NCBI RefSeq assembly: GCF_003057745.1 | Contig: NZ_QBJD02000009.1 | Coordinates: 62,001-126,000 of the forward strand | From: Enterobacter sp. RIT418 | GTDB taxonomy: Bacteria > Pseudomonadota > Gammaproteobacteria > Enterobacterales > Enterobacteriaceae | Length of the DNA stretch: 64,000 nucleotides | Reading direction: 5' to 3' | Part shown: positions 1 to 9,891 of the stretch, one piece after another | Layout of the letters: every line of letters starts with the position of its first letter | How positions within the stretch are numbered: position 1 is the stretch's first letter | Position numbers and translations under genes: made by a program | The notes under the pieces: generated by a model | Told to the model about the DNA's origin: nothing | Database searches by the model: none | Seen by the model: only the letters and a program-made list of their open reading frames with translations

Positions 1-606
1 GATGCGGCTCTGCTGGCATTCAATATTGAGCGAGCAGGCGCCCGCCAGGGTAGCGGCCAGCGGCTGCGCGCCGCCCATGCCGCCGAGGCCTGCGGTCAGC
101 ACCCAGCGCCCTTTCAGCGAGCCGCCGTAGTGCTGGCGGCCTGCCTCAACGAAGGTTTCGTAGGTGCCCTGCACAATGCCCTGGCTGCCGATATAGATCC
201 AGCTTCCTGCCGTCATCTGGCCGTACATCGCCAGCCCTTTGGCATCCAGCTCGTTGAAGTGCTCCCACGTCGCCCAGTGCGGCACCAGGTTGGAGTTGGC
301 GATCAGCACGCGCGGCGCGTTTTTGTGGGTCTTAAAGACGCCGACCGGCTTGCCGGACTGCACCAGCAGGGTTTCATCGTTTTCGAGATGGGTCAGCGCG
401 TTAACAATGGCGTCATAGCATTCCCAGCTGCGCGCGGCGCGGCCGATACCGCCGTAAACCACCAGTTCGTGGGGATTTTCCGCCACGTCAGGATCGAGGT
501 TGTTCATCAACATGCGCAGCGGCGCTTCGGTGAGCCAGCTTTTCGCGGTGAGCGTGGTGCCGCGCGGGGCGCGAATATCCTGCTGGCGGTATTTACCTGA
601 CGACAT
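1..606 (-). CDS. hutU: urocanate hydratase HutU, 5' part only
   Basis: Second step of histidine degradation: adds water to urocanate to give imidazolonepropionate, using tightly bound NAD+ in the cytoplasm. The first 202 codons are visible, reading off the left edge; the family is about 560 residues, so roughly a third is present. The protein starts [16 protein letters not shown] and carries the glycine-rich [10 protein letters not shown] segment at residues 173-182, typical of the NAD-binding region. The ATG at 606 has an AGGAG Shine-Dalgarno eight bases upstream. It is separated from hutC by 127 bp holding a HutC-type operator, so it probably begins its own transcript (hutUH in relatives); hutH would lie beyond the window. 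Confidence 0.95.
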   Translation of the reverse strand, partial: MSSGKYRQQDIRAPRGTTLTAKSWLTEAPLRMLMNNLDPDVAENPHELVVYGGIGRAARSWECYDAIVNALTHLENDETLLVQSGKPVGVFKTHKNAPRVLIANSNLVPHWATWEHFNELDAKGLAMYGQMTAGSWIYIGSQGIVQGTYETFVEAGRQHYGGSLKGRWVLTAGLGGMGGAQPLAATLAGACSLNIECQQSRI

Positions 607-647
607 TGTGTGCTCCTCATGGGGGACGGATGATACAAATAGATATA

Positions 648-660
648 CTTGTATAGACAA
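648..660. promoter_or_regulatory. HutC-type operator upstream of hutU
   Basis: The imperfect palindrome CTTGTATAGACAA lies about 42 bp upstream of the hutU start. Its 11-base core TTGTATAGACA recurs exactly upstream of hutI (3665-3675). Known HutC operators in gamma-proteobacteria centre on CTTGTATGTACAAG-like sequences, so repression of hutU by the neighbouring HutC, relieved by urocanate, is the likely function. Confidence 0.75.
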
Positions 661-733
661 CCACACACAAGGCGAAATTTAACAAAAAAGATACAATTTT
701 GTTATATTGCGTTAGCTATCACGCTTTTAGCGC

Positions 734-1462
734 TTATGACATGAAATGGCCCTGCAGCCGGTAGCGGTTGCCCGGGAACAGCAGCCTGGCGTGGGAAATG
801 ATATGCGAAGATGACCAGGTGCGGCGGCGGATCAGCAGGCACGGATCGTGCTCCTTTATGCGCAGCCATTCGCACTCCTGCGGCGCGGCCCTTACGGCCT
901 CGACGATGTGCTCCCCTTCCGTCAGCGGCGCGATGCGCGAGAGATACGCGTGCGGCGTGGTCTGGGTGTAATCCTGCTCAAGGTACTCCGGCACGCGCCC
1001 GGCGTTGACGCAGCGATCCTCAATCTGTACCGGCACGTCGTTCTCATAGTGGATCATCAGCGAATGGAATATCCGCGTGCCCTCTTTGACGTTCAGCTGC
1101 AGAGCCTGCTCGGCGCTCGCCTGCGTCTCCTCCAGCACCAGCACCTCGCAGCGGTGCCTGTGGTTGCGCGCGGCAATTTCGTCAGCAATGCTGCGGATTT
1201 CAAACAGCGCGGACTGCCCCTTCGGCTCGGCGACAAAGGTGCCGACGCCCTGCAGGCGCACCAGCAGCCCTTCGTCCGTGAGCTCGCGCAGGGCGCGGTT
1301 GACTGTCATCCGGCTATAGCCAAACTGCGCCACCAGCTCGGCTTCCGACGGAATGCGGTCGTGCGGGCGAAGCGTGCCGGAGGCGATTTTTTCGCCGATC
1401 GCCTGCTTAATCTTTTCGTAAAAAGGCACGGGCGGGCTGGGCTGCGGTGAGCGTGAAAACAT
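734..1462 (-). CDS. hutC: histidine utilization repressor HutC (GntR/UTRA)
   Basis: Transcriptional repressor of the hut genes, with urocanate as inducer in characterised homologues. The 242-residue protein has an N-terminal GntR winged helix-turn-helix (about residues 12-78, including IPSEAELVAQFGYSRMTVNRAL) and a C-terminal UTRA ligand-binding domain (about 95-235). It lies 21 bp downstream of hutG and reads the same way, so it is probably co-transcribed with hutI-hutG and autoregulated through the operator at 3664. The ATG at 1462 has a usable GGAG upstream. Two HutC-type boxes, one before each hut transcript, support the assignment over other GntR family members. Confidence 0.95.
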   Translation of the reverse strand: MFSRSPQPSPPVPFYEKIKQAIGEKIASGTLRPHDRIPSEAELVAQFGYSRMTVNRALRELTDEGLLVRLQGVGTFVAEPKGQSALFEIRSIADEIAARNHRHRCEVLVLEETQASAEQALQLNVKEGTRIFHSLMIHYENDVPVQIEDRCVNAGRVPEYLEQDYTQTTPHAYLSRIAPLTEGEHIVEAVRAAPQECEWLRIKEHDPCLLIRRRTWSSSHIISHARLLFPGNRYRLQGHFMS

Positions 1463-1483
1463 AGTGACTCCTGAACGTAATTT

Positions 1484-2422
1484 TTATGCCCACCAGTGAG
1501 CGATTTGCCAGGCCAAACGAGCGGCAAGACGCGCCCCTTGTCCATCCCTGTCGTAGTGCGGATTAAACTCTACCAAATCCGCCGCCGAGAGTTTACCGCT
1601 TCGACAAATTTGCTCAATCACGGGCAGCAAATCCAGCGCCGGTACGCCTAACGCCGCGGGCGCGGATACCGCGGGCATTTCGCCTGCGGGCAGCACGTCC
1701 AGATCGATCGTGAGGTAAACGCGATCGGCCTGCGCCAGCACCTTTTCCAGCGCGGCGAGCGCGTCGCGCCTGAAGCAGAGGTCTTCCACCAGCGTGACGT
1801 TGAGCCGCTCCGCTTCGTCCCACAGCGCCTGGGTGTTGGCCGCGCGGCTGACGCCGAAGCACGCGTACTGAAACTCACGCTTCGCGGCGGCGCAGTGCTG
1901 CGCCAGCTGGCGAAACGGCGTGCCGGAGGTGGCGCGTTCGGCCTTGCGCAGGTCGAGATGCGCGTCGAGGTTGATAATGGCCACGCGCGCGTCGGGCCAG
2001 GCGTCCAGCACGCCGCGGCCGTGAGCCCAGGCGGTTTCGTGCCCGCCGCCAAAAATAAGGGTTCGCATGCCGAAGCGCTGGCACGCGACTACCGCATCGC
2101 TAAGCGCCTGCTGCGCGGCCTCCAGATCGTCGTTGATGACGTAAACAGTCCCCATGTCCGCCAGGCGCTCGTGCCCCTGATGGCTGGCCATATTCGCCAG
2201 CGCCCCGCGCAGCGCGTCGGGCGCCCGCGCGGCGCCTGGCCTGCCGCGGTTGCGCGATACCCCTTCATCGCATTCAAAGCCCATCAGGGCGATGCCTGAC
2301 GAGGCGGGCGCGAAGGCCTCAGCCCGTCGGATCGTCTGGAAGATACGTTTTGCGGTGCTGGCCTCGGCGCTGTCGTCGCGCCCCTGCCAGACCTCTGCCG
2401 CAACTGGCCGCCATAGCGTCAT
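1484..2422 (-). CDS. hutG: formimidoylglutamase HutG
   Basis: Hydrolyses N-formimino-L-glutamate to glutamate and formamide, the last step of the short histidine pathway. It belongs to the arginase/ureohydrolase superfamily and needs a binuclear Mn centre. The metal ligands are visible: GGGHE (His128), NLDAHLDLR at 151-159 (Asp153, His155, Asp157) and TIDLDVLP (Asp240, Asp242). The length of 312 residues is normal. The start overlaps the end of hutI by four bases (ATGA), which indicates translational coupling, and hutC follows 21 bp later. Confidence 0.95.
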   Translation of the reverse strand: MTLWRPVAAEVWQGRDDSAEASTAKRIFQTIRRAEAFAPASSGIALMGFECDEGVSRNRGRPGAARAPDALRGALANMASHQGHERLADMGTVYVINDDLEAAQQALSDAVVACQRFGMRTLIFGGGHETAWAHGRGVLDAWPDARVAIINLDAHLDLRKAERATSGTPFRQLAQHCAAAKREFQYACFGVSRAANTQALWDEAERLNVTLVEDLCFRRDALAALEKVLAQADRVYLTIDLDVLPAGEMPAVSAPAALGVPALDLLPVIEQICRSGKLSAADLVEFNPHYDRDGQGARLAARLAWQIAHWWA

Positions 2423-3642
2423 GCTTTTCTCCCCCGAAATACGCGTTGATACAGCGGATTGCGGCCCGGCTCATACACCATTTCGACCGGATGCTGCGCG
2501 TCCCAGACGATAAAATCGGCGACGTAGCCGCTCTTGAGCTGACCGTGCGTTGCCCCGCGTCCCAGCGCACGCGCGGCGTGCCGGGTCACGCCTGCCCAGG
2601 CTTCCTCAGGCGTCAGGCCAAACTGCACGCAGGCCATGTTCATCGCCAGATGGAGGCTGGCAAACGGGCTGGTGCCGGGGTTGTAATCGGTGGCAACCGC
2701 CATCGGCACGCCCCGTTGCCTGAGCGCTTCCACCGGCGGGCGCTGGCGCTCCTGCAGAAAATAGAACGCGCCGGGCAGCAGTACCGCCACCGTGCCGTGC
2801 TGCGCCATCGCGCGCACGCCGGCCTCGTCGAGATACTCTATATGGTCCGCCGACAGCCCGTTAAAGCGGCTCACCAGCGCGGCGCCTCCGAGGTTTGAGA
2901 GCTGTTCGACGTGCCCTTTTACCGGAATGCCCCGCGCGGTAGCGGCCTGAAACAGGCGCTCGGTCTGCGCGGGGGTAAAGCCTACGTTCTCGCAAAATAC
3001 GTCGACGGCCTCGAATAAGCCCGCCTGCCAGAGCGCAGGCAGGATCTCCTCGCAGACCAGCGCCAGATAGGCGTCGGGATCGTGGCGGTATTCACCGGGT
3101 ACGGCGTGGGCGGCCAGCAGCGTCGGGCTAACCTCAACGGGATTATCCCGCGCGAGCCGCTGCGCCACCTGCAGCATTTTCGCTTCGGACTCAGCGTTCA
3201 GGCCGTATCCCGACTTGATTTCAATGGTGGTAACGCCCTCGTTCATCAGGCGCTGAAGGCGCTGCTGCGCCAGCGCGAGCAGGGCTTCAGGCGAGCTGCT
3301 GCGGGTGGCGGCCACGGTGGCGTTAATCCCGCCGCCCTGCTCGCTGATCGTCTTATAGGAGACGCCGTTCAGGCGCTGCTCCCACTCCGAGGCGCGATCG
3401 CCGCCAAAGACCAGGTGGGTATGGCAGTCGATGAGCCCTGGGGTCACCAGGCGCTCTTCAAGATCGACGACGCTGCGGTGTCCGGCGGGGAGTTCCGCTT
3501 CGGGCACGACGGCCACAATATGCTGGCCGCGCACGACGAGGGCGCACTTTTCCATTATTCCGTAGGGGCCCGTCCGGTCAGGGTCCATCGTTGCCAGCCG
3601 GGCGTTACGCCAGACTACGTCGTCGGGTTGAAGCTGCTGCAT
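2419..3642 (-). CDS. hutI: imidazolonepropionase HutI
   Basis: Opens the ring of imidazolone-5-propionate to give N-formimino-L-glutamate (third step of histidine breakdown). It is a metal-dependent amidohydrolase-superfamily TIM barrel: the early metal motif [10 protein letters not shown] and later [22 protein letters not shown] and [10 protein letters not shown] segments are all present. The start is uncertain: ATG at 3642 gives 407 residues, the usual family size, with only a weak TGGA as ribosome site; an in-frame GTG at 3654 would add four residues. It is the first gene of a hutI-hutG-hutC unit. Confidence 0.94.
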   Translation of the reverse strand: MQQLQPDDVVWRNARLATMDPDRTGPYGIMEKCALVVRGQHIVAVVPEAELPAGHRSVVDLEERLVTPGLIDCHTHLVFGGDRASEWEQRLNGVSYKTISEQGGGINATVAATRSSSPEALLALAQQRLQRLMNEGVTTIEIKSGYGLNAESEAKMLQVAQRLARDNPVEVSPTLLAAHAVPGEYRHDPDAYLALVCEEILPALWQAGLFEAVDVFCENVGFTPAQTERLFQAATARGIPVKGHVEQLSNLGGAALVSRFNGLSADHIEYLDEAGVRAMAQHGTVAVLLPGAFYFLQERQRPPVEALRQRGVPMAVATDYNPGTSPFASLHLAMNMACVQFGLTPEEAWAGVTRHAARALGRGATHGQLKSGYVADFIVWDAQHPVEMVYEPGRNPLYQRVFRGRKA

Positions 3643-3663
3643 CGGGCCATCCACTTGTCATGA

Positions 3664-3676
3664 GTTGTATAGACAT
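3664..3676. promoter_or_regulatory. HutC-type operator upstream of hutI
   Basis: GTTGTATAGACAT, sharing the exact 11-mer TTGTATAGACA with the site before hutU. It lies just upstream of hutI and probably covers the promoter of hutIGC, giving autoregulation of hutC. Confidence 0.72.
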
Positions 3677-3866
3677 TTATTTTCATCTGCGGCGCGGTGT
3701 CAACCGACTTTGTGGAAAATGTTATTTATTTGTGATGACTTCCGCCCGCGCGCCCGTGAAAAATGCAACTTTTACCCTTTTTATCTTCCCGTTTCGCTCA
3801 ACTTAGTATAAAAAAGCAGGCTATTTCGGCAATACCGTTAAGACTTGCATACCCAGGAGCTTTACC

Positions 3867-5150
3867 TTGAACATTTCCAGGATTTCCCGTCTGGCGTTGG
3901 CGTTCGCCTTTGGCGCGACCTTATCCGCATGCAGCTCAACGCCACCGGACCAGCTGCCTTCCGAGCAGGCGGCACCGGGCACGGCTTCCCGCCCGATCTT
4001 ATCCGCGGGTGAAGCGAAAAACTTCACCCAGGCGCACTACTTTACGGCGATGGATCCTAACGCCGCGCCGTGGACCCCTTCTTCTATTAACCTGCCGAAG
4101 CAGCCTGATTTCGTGGTTGGCCCGGCGGGCGCGCAGGGCGTGACGCACACGTCTATCCAGGCGGCGGTGGATGCAGCCATCACCAAACACAGCGCGTCGC
4201 GTCAGTACATCGCGATCCTGCCGGGTGAATATGAAGGCACCGTGTATGTTCCTGCCGCGCCGGGCAGCATTACCCTTTACGGCCTGGGCGAAAAAGCAGT
4301 CGACGTGAAGATTGGCCTGGCGATTGATTCTGAAATCGACGCCAATACCTGGCGTCACCTGGTGAACCCGGCCGGCAAATACATGCCGGGCAAGCCGGCG
4401 TGGTATATGTTCGATAACTGCCAGAGCAAGCGTAATGCAACGGTAGGCGTGATGTGCTCCGCGGTGTTCTGGTCCCAGAATAACGGCCTGCAGCTGCAAA
4501 ACCTGACCATCCAGAATACCCTGGGCGACAGCGTTGACGCGGGCAACCATCAGGCCGTGGCGCTGCGCAGCGACGGCGACAAGGTGCAGATCAACAACGT
4601 GAACATTCTGGGCCGCCAAAACACCTTCTTCGTGACCAACAGCGACGTGAAGAACGCGCTGCAGAACAACCGTCTGACCCGCACGCTGGTCACCAACAGC
4701 TACGTTGAGGGCGACGTTGACCTGGTGTCCGGCCGCGGCGCGGTGGTGTTTGATAACACCGATTTCCGCGTGGTGAACTCCCGCACCCAGCAGGAAGGCT
4801 ACGTGTTCGCGCCCGCAACGCAGTCTAACCTGTTCTACGGCTTCCTCGCCGTGAATAGCCGCTTCAACGCGGCCGGTGACGGCGTGGCGCAGCTGGGCCG
4901 ATCGCTGGACGTAGACTCAGCCACCAACGGCCAGGTCGTTATTCGCGACAGCGTCATTAACGAAGGCTTCAACGTGGCAAAACCGTGGGCAGATGCCGCT
5001 ATCTCCAAGCGTCCGTTCTCCGGCAACACCGGCACGGTGGACGACAAAGATAACGTGCAGCGCAACCTTAACGACGCTAACTTCAACCGCATGTGGGAAT
5101 ACAACAACCGCGGTTTAGGCAGCAAAGTGGTTGCAGAGCCGAAGCAGTAA
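3867..5150 (+). CDS. ybhC: YbhC outer-membrane lipoprotein, pectinesterase-like acyl-CoA thioesterase
   Basis: Predicted lipoprotein of the carbohydrate-esterase-8 (pectin methylesterase) fold, corresponding to E. coli YbhC (427 residues, same length). The signal peptide ends in the lipobox LSAC with Cys22 as lipidation site; the residues after Cys are SSTPP, with no Asp at +2, so outer-membrane sorting is expected. The rest is the right-handed beta-helix type with VFWSQNNGLQLQNLTIQNT and GRQNTFF segments. Homologues are described as acyl-CoA thioesterases with little pectinase activity; the physiological role is unclear. The gene stands alone with AGGAG before the ATG and a REP unit plus a terminator behind it. 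Confidence 0.9.
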   Translation: MNISRISRLALAFAFGATLSACSSTPPDQLPSEQAAPGTASRPILSAGEAKNFTQAHYFTAMDPNAAPWTPSSINLPKQPDFVVGPAGAQGVTHTSIQAAVDAAITKHSASRQYIAILPGEYEGTVYVPAAPGSITLYGLGEKAVDVKIGLAIDSEIDANTWRHLVNPAGKYMPGKPAWYMFDNCQSKRNATVGVMCSAVFWSQNNGLQLQNLTIQNTLGDSVDAGNHQAVALRSDGDKVQINNVNILGRQNTFFVTNSDVKNALQNNRLTRTLVTNSYVEGDVDLVSGRGAVVFDNTDFRVVNSRTQQEGYVFAPATQSNLFYGFLAVNSRFNAAGDGVAQLGRSLDVDSATNGQVVIRDSVINEGFNVAKPWADAAISKRPFSGNTGTVDDKDNVQRNLNDANFNRMWEYNNRGLGSKVVAEPKQ

Positions 5151-5158
5151 GCTGATTT

Positions 5159-5193
5159 GCCGGGCGGCGGCTTCGCCTTACCCGGCCTACAGG
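5159..5193. repeat. REP/BIME-type palindromic unit
   Basis: Imperfect palindrome starting GCCGGGCGGCGGCTTCGCC and ending ACCCGGCCTACAGG, with arms GCCGGG (5159-5164) and CCCGGC (5181-5186) around GGCTTCGCC. This is the standard enterobacterial REP format, located between the ybhC stop and the shared terminator. A related unit lies at 22704-22739. Confidence 0.8.
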
Positions 5194-5196
5194 CAT

Positions 5197-5226
5197 AAAA
5201 AAACCTCGCGAATGCGAGGTTTTTTG
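5197..5226. terminator. bidirectional terminator between ybhC and pgl
   Basis: Stem AACCTCGC/GCGAGGTT with loop GAAT, flanked by an A-run on the left and a T-run on the right, so it can end transcription from ybhC (+) and pgl (-). Confidence 0.85.
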
Positions 5227-5237
5227 TTTTAGGCCAC

Positions 5238-6233
5238 TCAGTGCGCGTTAACCACCACCCACATTGGCCCCTGGCCGACGGCGTAGCGCCCCTTCTCTTC
5301 CAGCAGGCCCTGCGCGCCCTTAATTTCATACAGCGCAACGTGGTGGGATTTCTGCCCCGCCGCAATCAGGTATTTCCCGCTGTGGTCGACGTTGAAGCCG
5401 CGCGGCTGGGTTTCCGTCGGCTGGAAGCCTTCCACCGCCAGCACGCTGCCGTCTTCGGAGACGCTGAACACGGTGATCAGGCTGGAGGTGCGGTCGCAGG
5501 TGTACAGATGGCGACCGTCCGGCGTGATGTGGATATCCGCCGCCCAGCGGGTGTCGGAGAAGTCAGACGGCATCATGTCCAGCGTCTGCACGCACTCAAT
5601 CTGGCCGTTAGGATCTTTCAGCTCCCACACGTCCACCGAGCTGTTCAGTTCGTTCACCACGTAGGCGTACTGCTGATTCGGATGGAAGACCATATGGCGC
5701 GGGCCTGCGCCCTCAACGGTGGTGACTTCCGCCGGGGTTTGCGCCACCAGGTGGCCGTCATCGCTCAGGGTAAACAGGCAGATGCGGTCCTGCTTGAGCG
5801 CGGGTACCCACAGCGTGCGGTTATCCGGAGAGATATTGGCAGAGTGGCAGCCTTCCAGTCCTTCCACCACGTCGACCGTCTCAACCGGAATGCCGTCGAC
5901 AAGGCGGGTCACGCTAACGCATCCGGCGTTATAGGAGCCGCTAAAGACAAAGTTGCCTTTGCGGTCGGTGGAGATATGGGTTGGGCTACCCGGCAGCGGC
6001 GCTTCCGCGGCGTAGGTCAACGCCCCATCGTCCGGGGAGATGCGATAGGCCAGCACGCGAAACTCCGGGCGTACCCCCACGTACAGGAAACGTTTATCCG
6101 GGCTGACGACCATCGGCTGAACCTGCCCGGGAACATCAACAACCTGAACCAGCGTGAGCGAACCTTCCGCATTCAGGCGCCAGACGTGGATCTGCTGGCT
6201 TTCAGGGCTGGCGGTATAAACGGTTTGTTTCAT
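5238..6233 (-). CDS. pgl: 6-phosphogluconolactonase Pgl
   Basis: Hydrolyses 6-phosphogluconolactone to 6-phosphogluconate in the oxidative pentose phosphate pathway. This is the seven-bladed beta-propeller type (former YbhE), unrelated to the DevB type. The 331-residue protein starts [18 protein letters not shown] and ends [12 protein letters not shown], as in E. coli. Repeated propeller strands include [24 protein letters not shown] and [12 protein letters not shown]. The ATG at 6233 was chosen over one six codons upstream because AAAGGAG lies at the right distance and the length then equals E. coli. Confidence 0.95.
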   Translation of the reverse strand: MKQTVYTASPESQQIHVWRLNAEGSLTLVQVVDVPGQVQPMVVSPDKRFLYVGVRPEFRVLAYRISPDDGALTYAAEAPLPGSPTHISTDRKGNFVFSGSYNAGCVSVTRLVDGIPVETVDVVEGLEGCHSANISPDNRTLWVPALKQDRICLFTLSDDGHLVAQTPAEVTTVEGAGPRHMVFHPNQQYAYVVNELNSSVDVWELKDPNGQIECVQTLDMMPSDFSDTRWAADIHITPDGRHLYTCDRTSSLITVFSVSEDGSVLAVEGFQPTETQPRGFNVDHSGKYLIAAGQKSHHVALYEIKGAQGLLEEKGRYAVGQGPMWVVVNAH

Positions 6234-6373
6234 GAATACTCCTTTCCTCACTGCGCGTGAAAGTGATTATTTTTAACGGTGAATGCTGAATTTTAGCCAG
6301 GAATTGTGTAGCCATTTACTCTGGGTGTAACATCCCCTGACACCTAAAATTCAACATTAACCCGGATGAACAA

Positions 6374-7192
6374 ATGACCTCGCGTGTGATTGCACTGGAT
6401 TTAGACGGAACACTGCTTACCCCTCAAAAAACCCTGCTCCCCTCTTCTCTTGAAGCGCTGAAGCGCGCAAAAGAAGCGGGATATCAACTCCTGATCGTCA
6501 CGGGTCGACATCACGTTGCCATTCATCCTTTTTATCAGGCACTGGCGTTAGATACACCTGCAATTTGCTGCAACGGTACCTATTTGTATGATTATCAGGC
6601 GAAAAAGGTTTTAGAATCCGATCCGCTCCCCGTCACGCAGGCGCTTCAACTGATTGATTTGCTGGATGAGCACGACGTTCACGGCCTGATGTACGTTGAT
6701 AACGCGATGGTGTACGAGCGCCCGACCGGCCACGTGATCCGCACCAGCAACTGGGCGCTTTCGCTGCCGGAAGCGCAGCGTCCGGTCTTTACGCAGGTCC
6801 CTTCCCTGCGCCAGGCGGCGCAGGACGTGGACGCGATCTGGAAATTTGCCCTGACGGATGAAGACACCGCGAAGCTTAACGCGTTTGCGAAGCACGTTGA
6901 GCAGACGCTGGGCCTGGAGTGCGAATGGTCCTGGCACGATCAGGTCGATATTGCCCGTAAAGGCAACAGCAAAGGCAAGCGCCTGACGCAGTTCGTTGAG
7001 TCTCAGGGAGGGTCGATGCAGGACGTCATTGCCTTTGGCGATAACTACAACGACATCAGCATGCTCGAAGCCGCCGGGACGGGCGTAGCGATGGGCAATG
7101 CCGACGACGCGGTAAAAGCGCGCGCTAACGTGGTGATTGGCGATAACGCCGCCGACAGCATCGCGCAGTACATTTATACCCACCTGCTGTAA
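6374..7192 (+). CDS. ybhA: pyridoxal phosphate phosphatase YbhA (HAD family)
   Basis: HAD-superfamily Cof-type phosphatase; the E. coli homologue acts on pyridoxal 5'-phosphate and also on fructose-1,6-bisphosphate. The 272-residue protein has motif I DLDGTLLT (residues 9-16), motif II VTGR, the Lys region RKGNSKGKRL and motif IV FGDNYNDISML. It is divergent from pgl and convergent with modC: its TAA (7190-7192) directly abuts the last base of modC. Confidence 0.92.
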   Translation: MTSRVIALDLDGTLLTPQKTLLPSSLEALKRAKEAGYQLLIVTGRHHVAIHPFYQALALDTPAICCNGTYLYDYQAKKVLESDPLPVTQALQLIDLLDEHDVHGLMYVDNAMVYERPTGHVIRTSNWALSLPEAQRPVFTQVPSLRQAAQDVDAIWKFALTDEDTAKLNAFAKHVEQTLGLECEWSWHDQVDIARKGNSKGKRLTQFVESQGGSMQDVIAFGDNYNDISMLEAAGTGVAMGNADDAVKARANVVIGDNAADSIAQYIYTHLL

Positions 7193-7200
7193 TCAGGTGG
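7180..7200. other. hairpin across the ybhA and modC stop codons
   Basis: CCACCTG (7180-7186) pairs with CAGGTGG (7194-7200) around a loop that contains both stop codons. There is no T-run on either side, so it is not a classical terminator, but it is the only structure between two abutting convergent genes. Confidence 0.4.
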
Positions 7201-8251
7201 TTATCGAGACGCTCTTAATCTGCGCGTAAAGCCACTGGCCGGGCTTGATGCCTAGCTCATCCCTGGCCCACGGGCTGATGCGCGCCCAGAGCGTCTTAAC
7301 CCCAACCTCCAGCTGCACGTCTACCTGCCCGTCATTGTCATAGCACTCCGCCACTCTGGCACGCAACACGTTACGAATGCTGGTCTGTACCGGCGGCTGG
7401 AGCACCAGCGAGACGTCCGACGCCTGAATGCGGATGCGCAAAGCGGACTGCAGCGGCTTGTCTACCTTATTCACCCACAGATGCTGATCGCCGAGCGCCA
7501 GCGCGGTCATCGCGTAGTGCGGATGGTGTTCAAGGACGCTGACCTTCAGAATGCTGCTCTGCTGGTCTTTCGGCAGCCACGGGTGCATGACGCTGCTGCC
7601 CCAGACCTCTTCGAGATTGCCGAACGCCTTCACGCTGCCCTCTTCGAGCACCAGCACTTTGTCCGCCAGATGGAGAATTTCATCCAGCGAATGGCTAACG
7701 TAAAGCATCGGAATATGGATTTCCCGGGCCAGGCGCTGGAGGTACGGCAGCAGCTCGCGCTTGCGCGGAATATCAAGCGAGGCCAGCGGCTCGTCCAACA
7801 GCAGCAGTTCCGGCGCGGTCAACAGCGCGCGGCCAATCGCCACGCGCTGCTTTTCACCGCCGGAAAGCGAGGACGGCAGCCGATCGAGCAGAGGGTCAAT
7901 CCCCAGCAGCGCCACAAGCTTGTCAAACTGGCCGGCCATGCTCTTCGCCATGCCGTAGCGCAGGTTGCCGCGCACGCTGTAGTGCGGAAACAGGCGCGCG
8001 TCCTGGAAAACGTACCCGATACGCCTTTTATCCGGCGACAGGTAAATCTTCTTCTCCACGTCGTTCAGCACGCGGTTATTGAGGATGATGCTTCCCGACT
8101 GCGGGCGCGTGAGGCCGCTGATGGCGTTAATGAGCGAGGTTTTCCCCGCGCCCGACACGCCAAAAATGGCCGTGATCCCGCTGGCGGGCAGCGTTTCGCT
8201 AATCGTCAGGCAGTGGTTCCCCAGCGTCTGGGTGAAATTAAGCTCCAGCAT
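7193..8251 (-). CDS. modC: molybdate ABC transporter ATP-binding protein ModC
   Basis: ATPase of the high-affinity molybdate importer. The 352-residue protein has Walker [10 protein letters not shown] (about 33-41), signature LSGGEKQR, Walker [10 protein letters not shown] and the switch His in YVSHSLDE. The C-terminal part (about 290-350) is a Mop/TOBE domain that binds oxyanion and modulates activity. It is the last gene of modABC: the start is one base downstream of the modB stop. Confidence 0.96.
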   Translation of the reverse strand: MLELNFTQTLGNHCLTISETLPASGITAIFGVSGAGKTSLINAISGLTRPQSGSIILNNRVLNDVEKKIYLSPDKRRIGYVFQDARLFPHYSVRGNLRYGMAKSMAGQFDKLVALLGIDPLLDRLPSSLSGGEKQRVAIGRALLTAPELLLLDEPLASLDIPRKRELLPYLQRLAREIHIPMLYVSHSLDEILHLADKVLVLEEGSVKAFGNLEEVWGSSVMHPWLPKDQQSSILKVSVLEHHPHYAMTALALGDQHLWVNKVDKPLQSALRIRIQASDVSLVLQPPVQTSIRNVLRARVAECYDNDGQVDVQLEVGVKTLWARISPWARDELGIKPGQWLYAQIKSVSITT

Positions 8252-8252
8252 G

Positions 8253-8942
8253 TTATTTCCCCATCCGTTCGCGGCTCAGGCGCGCCAGCCATTCGGAGAC
8301 CAGCAGCGAGATCAGCGCCAGCACGATGGAGATTATGCACAGCCGCGCCGCCGCGCCCTCGCCGCCCGGCGTTTGAATCAGCGTATACATTGCCGACGGG
8401 ATGGTTCGCGTTTCGCCGGGAATGTTGGAAACGAAGGTAATGGTGGCCCCGAACTCTCCGAGCGAGCGGGCAAAGGCGAGCACCGTGCCAACGATAATGC
8501 CCGGCAGCGTCAGCGGGAGCGTGATGGTGAAAAATACCCGCCAGCGCCCTGCGCCCAGCGTGCGGGCCGCCTGTTCAAGCTTGATATCCACGCCTTCCAG
8601 CGCAAGGCGAATGGCGCGCACCATCAGCGGAAACGACATCACCGCCGCCGCCAGCACCGCGCCGCGCCAGCTGAAGGCAAACGTCAGGCCGAACCAGTCA
8701 TACAGCTTTTCGCCGATGAAGCCGCGCCGCCCCATCGAAATGAGCAGCAGATAGCCGACCACAACGGGCGGTAAAACCAAAGGGAGGTGAAGAATGCTGT
8801 CCAGAAGGGCTTTGCCCGGGAACTTACAGCGAACCAGCAGCCAGGCAAAGAAGATCCCAAAGGGCAGACTCACTGCAACGGCCAGGGACGAGACTTTGAG
8901 GCTCAGCAGTACTGCCTGCCATTCAGGATCGGTCAATATCAT
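8253..8942 (-). CDS. modB: molybdate ABC transporter permease ModB
   Basis: Inner-membrane permease of the molybdate importer, 229 residues, about five hydrophobic segments. The EAA loop that docks to ModC is visible as [22 protein letters not shown]. Its ATG overlaps the modA stop by four bases (ATGA), and modC follows after a single base, so the three subunits are translationally linked. Confidence 0.96.
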   Translation of the reverse strand: MILTDPEWQAVLLSLKVSSLAVAVSLPFGIFFAWLLVRCKFPGKALLDSILHLPLVLPPVVVGYLLLISMGRRGFIGEKLYDWFGLTFAFSWRGAVLAAAVMSFPLMVRAIRLALEGVDIKLEQAARTLGAGRWRVFFTITLPLTLPGIIVGTVLAFARSLGEFGATITFVSNIPGETRTIPSAMYTLIQTPGGEGAAARLCIISIVLALISLLVSEWLARLSRERMGK

Positions 8943-9715
8943 TCGTGAGTCGTAAATCCGTAACGTTTAAAGATTGCAGACGCTTCTGGCCCTTTCAGAT
9001 AATCATAGAAGGCCGTTACCGCCGCCGTTTTGCGTCCATCAACAACCGCCACAGGGTATTCCACTTTTTTGTGGGAGTCTTCAGGGAAGGTTCCAACCAC
9101 TTTTACTCCTTTACTGGCAACGGCGTCAGAGCCGTATACAATGCCCAGCGGAGCCTCGTTACGCTCAACCAGCGCCAGCGCGCCGCGCACGTCCTCGGCC
9201 GGTGCCAGCTTAGGCGATAAGGTTTCCCACGCGCCGAGCTTTTGCAGCGCTTCTTTCGCGTAAATACCCGCCGGAACGTGTTCCGGATCGCCAACCGCCA
9301 GACGGCCGCCGTTCAGCAGGTGAGTCCAGTTGGTTTGCCTGTTGATGGCGATATCAGCCTGTGCGCTGCCCTTCGGCGCCACCAACACCAGGCTGTTGCC
9401 CAGCAGCGTTTCGCGCGTTGCCGTATCAACCGATTTTTTGTCCACCGCATAATCCATCCACTTCTGATCGGCAGAGATGAACAGATCGGCCGGTGCCCCC
9501 GCCTCAATCTGGCGCGCCAGCGTTGAAGACGAGGCAAACGAGGAGACTACGTCCACGTTCTTCTCTTTCTTGTAAACGGCGGCAATATCCTGCATGGCGT
9601 TTGTCAGCGACGCGGCGGCAAAGACCGTGATTTTAGCGTCATCCGCCAGCGCGTGCCCGGCGAATGTTAAGGTCAGCGTTGCCCCGGCGAAGAGGCGTGC
9701 CCATGTACGTGCCAT
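8939..9715 (-). CDS. modA: periplasmic molybdate-binding protein ModA
   Basis: Binds molybdate or tungstate in the periplasm and delivers it to ModBC. The signal peptide MARTWARLFAGATLTLTFAG ends in an Ala-rich signal-peptidase site near residue 24 (ALA then DD). The mature part shows FAAASLTNAMQDIA, SFASSSTLARQIEAGAPADLFISAD and the LALVERNEAPLGIVYGSDA segment that supply anion ligands in homologues. Total 258 residues. First gene of modABC, preceded by a ModE palindrome about 20 bp upstream. Confidence 0.96.
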   Translation of the reverse strand: MARTWARLFAGATLTLTFAGHALADDAKITVFAAASLTNAMQDIAAVYKKEKNVDVVSSFASSSTLARQIEAGAPADLFISADQKWMDYAVDKKSVDTATRETLLGNSLVLVAPKGSAQADIAINRQTNWTHLLNGGRLAVGDPEHVPAGIYAKEALQKLGAWETLSPKLAPAEDVRGALALVERNEAPLGIVYGSDAVASKGVKVVGTFPEDSHKKVEYPVAVVDGRKTAAVTAFYDYLKGPEASAIFKRYGFTTHE

Positions 9716-9734
9716 TTGATGCTCCTGTGCGTTT

Positions 9735-9758
9735 CGTTATATACGCATAAATATAACG
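9735..9758. promoter_or_regulatory. ModE operator of modABC
   Basis: Perfect inverted repeat: CGTTATAT (9735-9742), an 8-base spacer, ATATAACG (9751-9758). This matches the known ModE site format and sits immediately upstream of modA. Molybdate-bound ModE, encoded next door, would repress modABC here. Confidence 0.88.
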
Positions 9759-9857
9759 ATTATTGCAGGGATATCCCAGCGTTTCATCGTACCGATTAAT
9801 GAGTAACGGGCTGATCTTAGGAATACTATCGGCGGAGAGGGGAAAAACTTAAGAAGC

Positions 9858-9884
9858 AAAACGCCCGGACGAGCCGGGCGTTTT
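9858..9884 (-). terminator. terminator downstream of acrZ
   Basis: Stem AAAACGCCCGG / CCGGGCGTTTT with a 5-base loop, just past the acrZ stop and upstream of the modA promoter region; symmetric A/T tails. Confidence 0.8.
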
Positions 9885-9891
9885 GTGGAAA

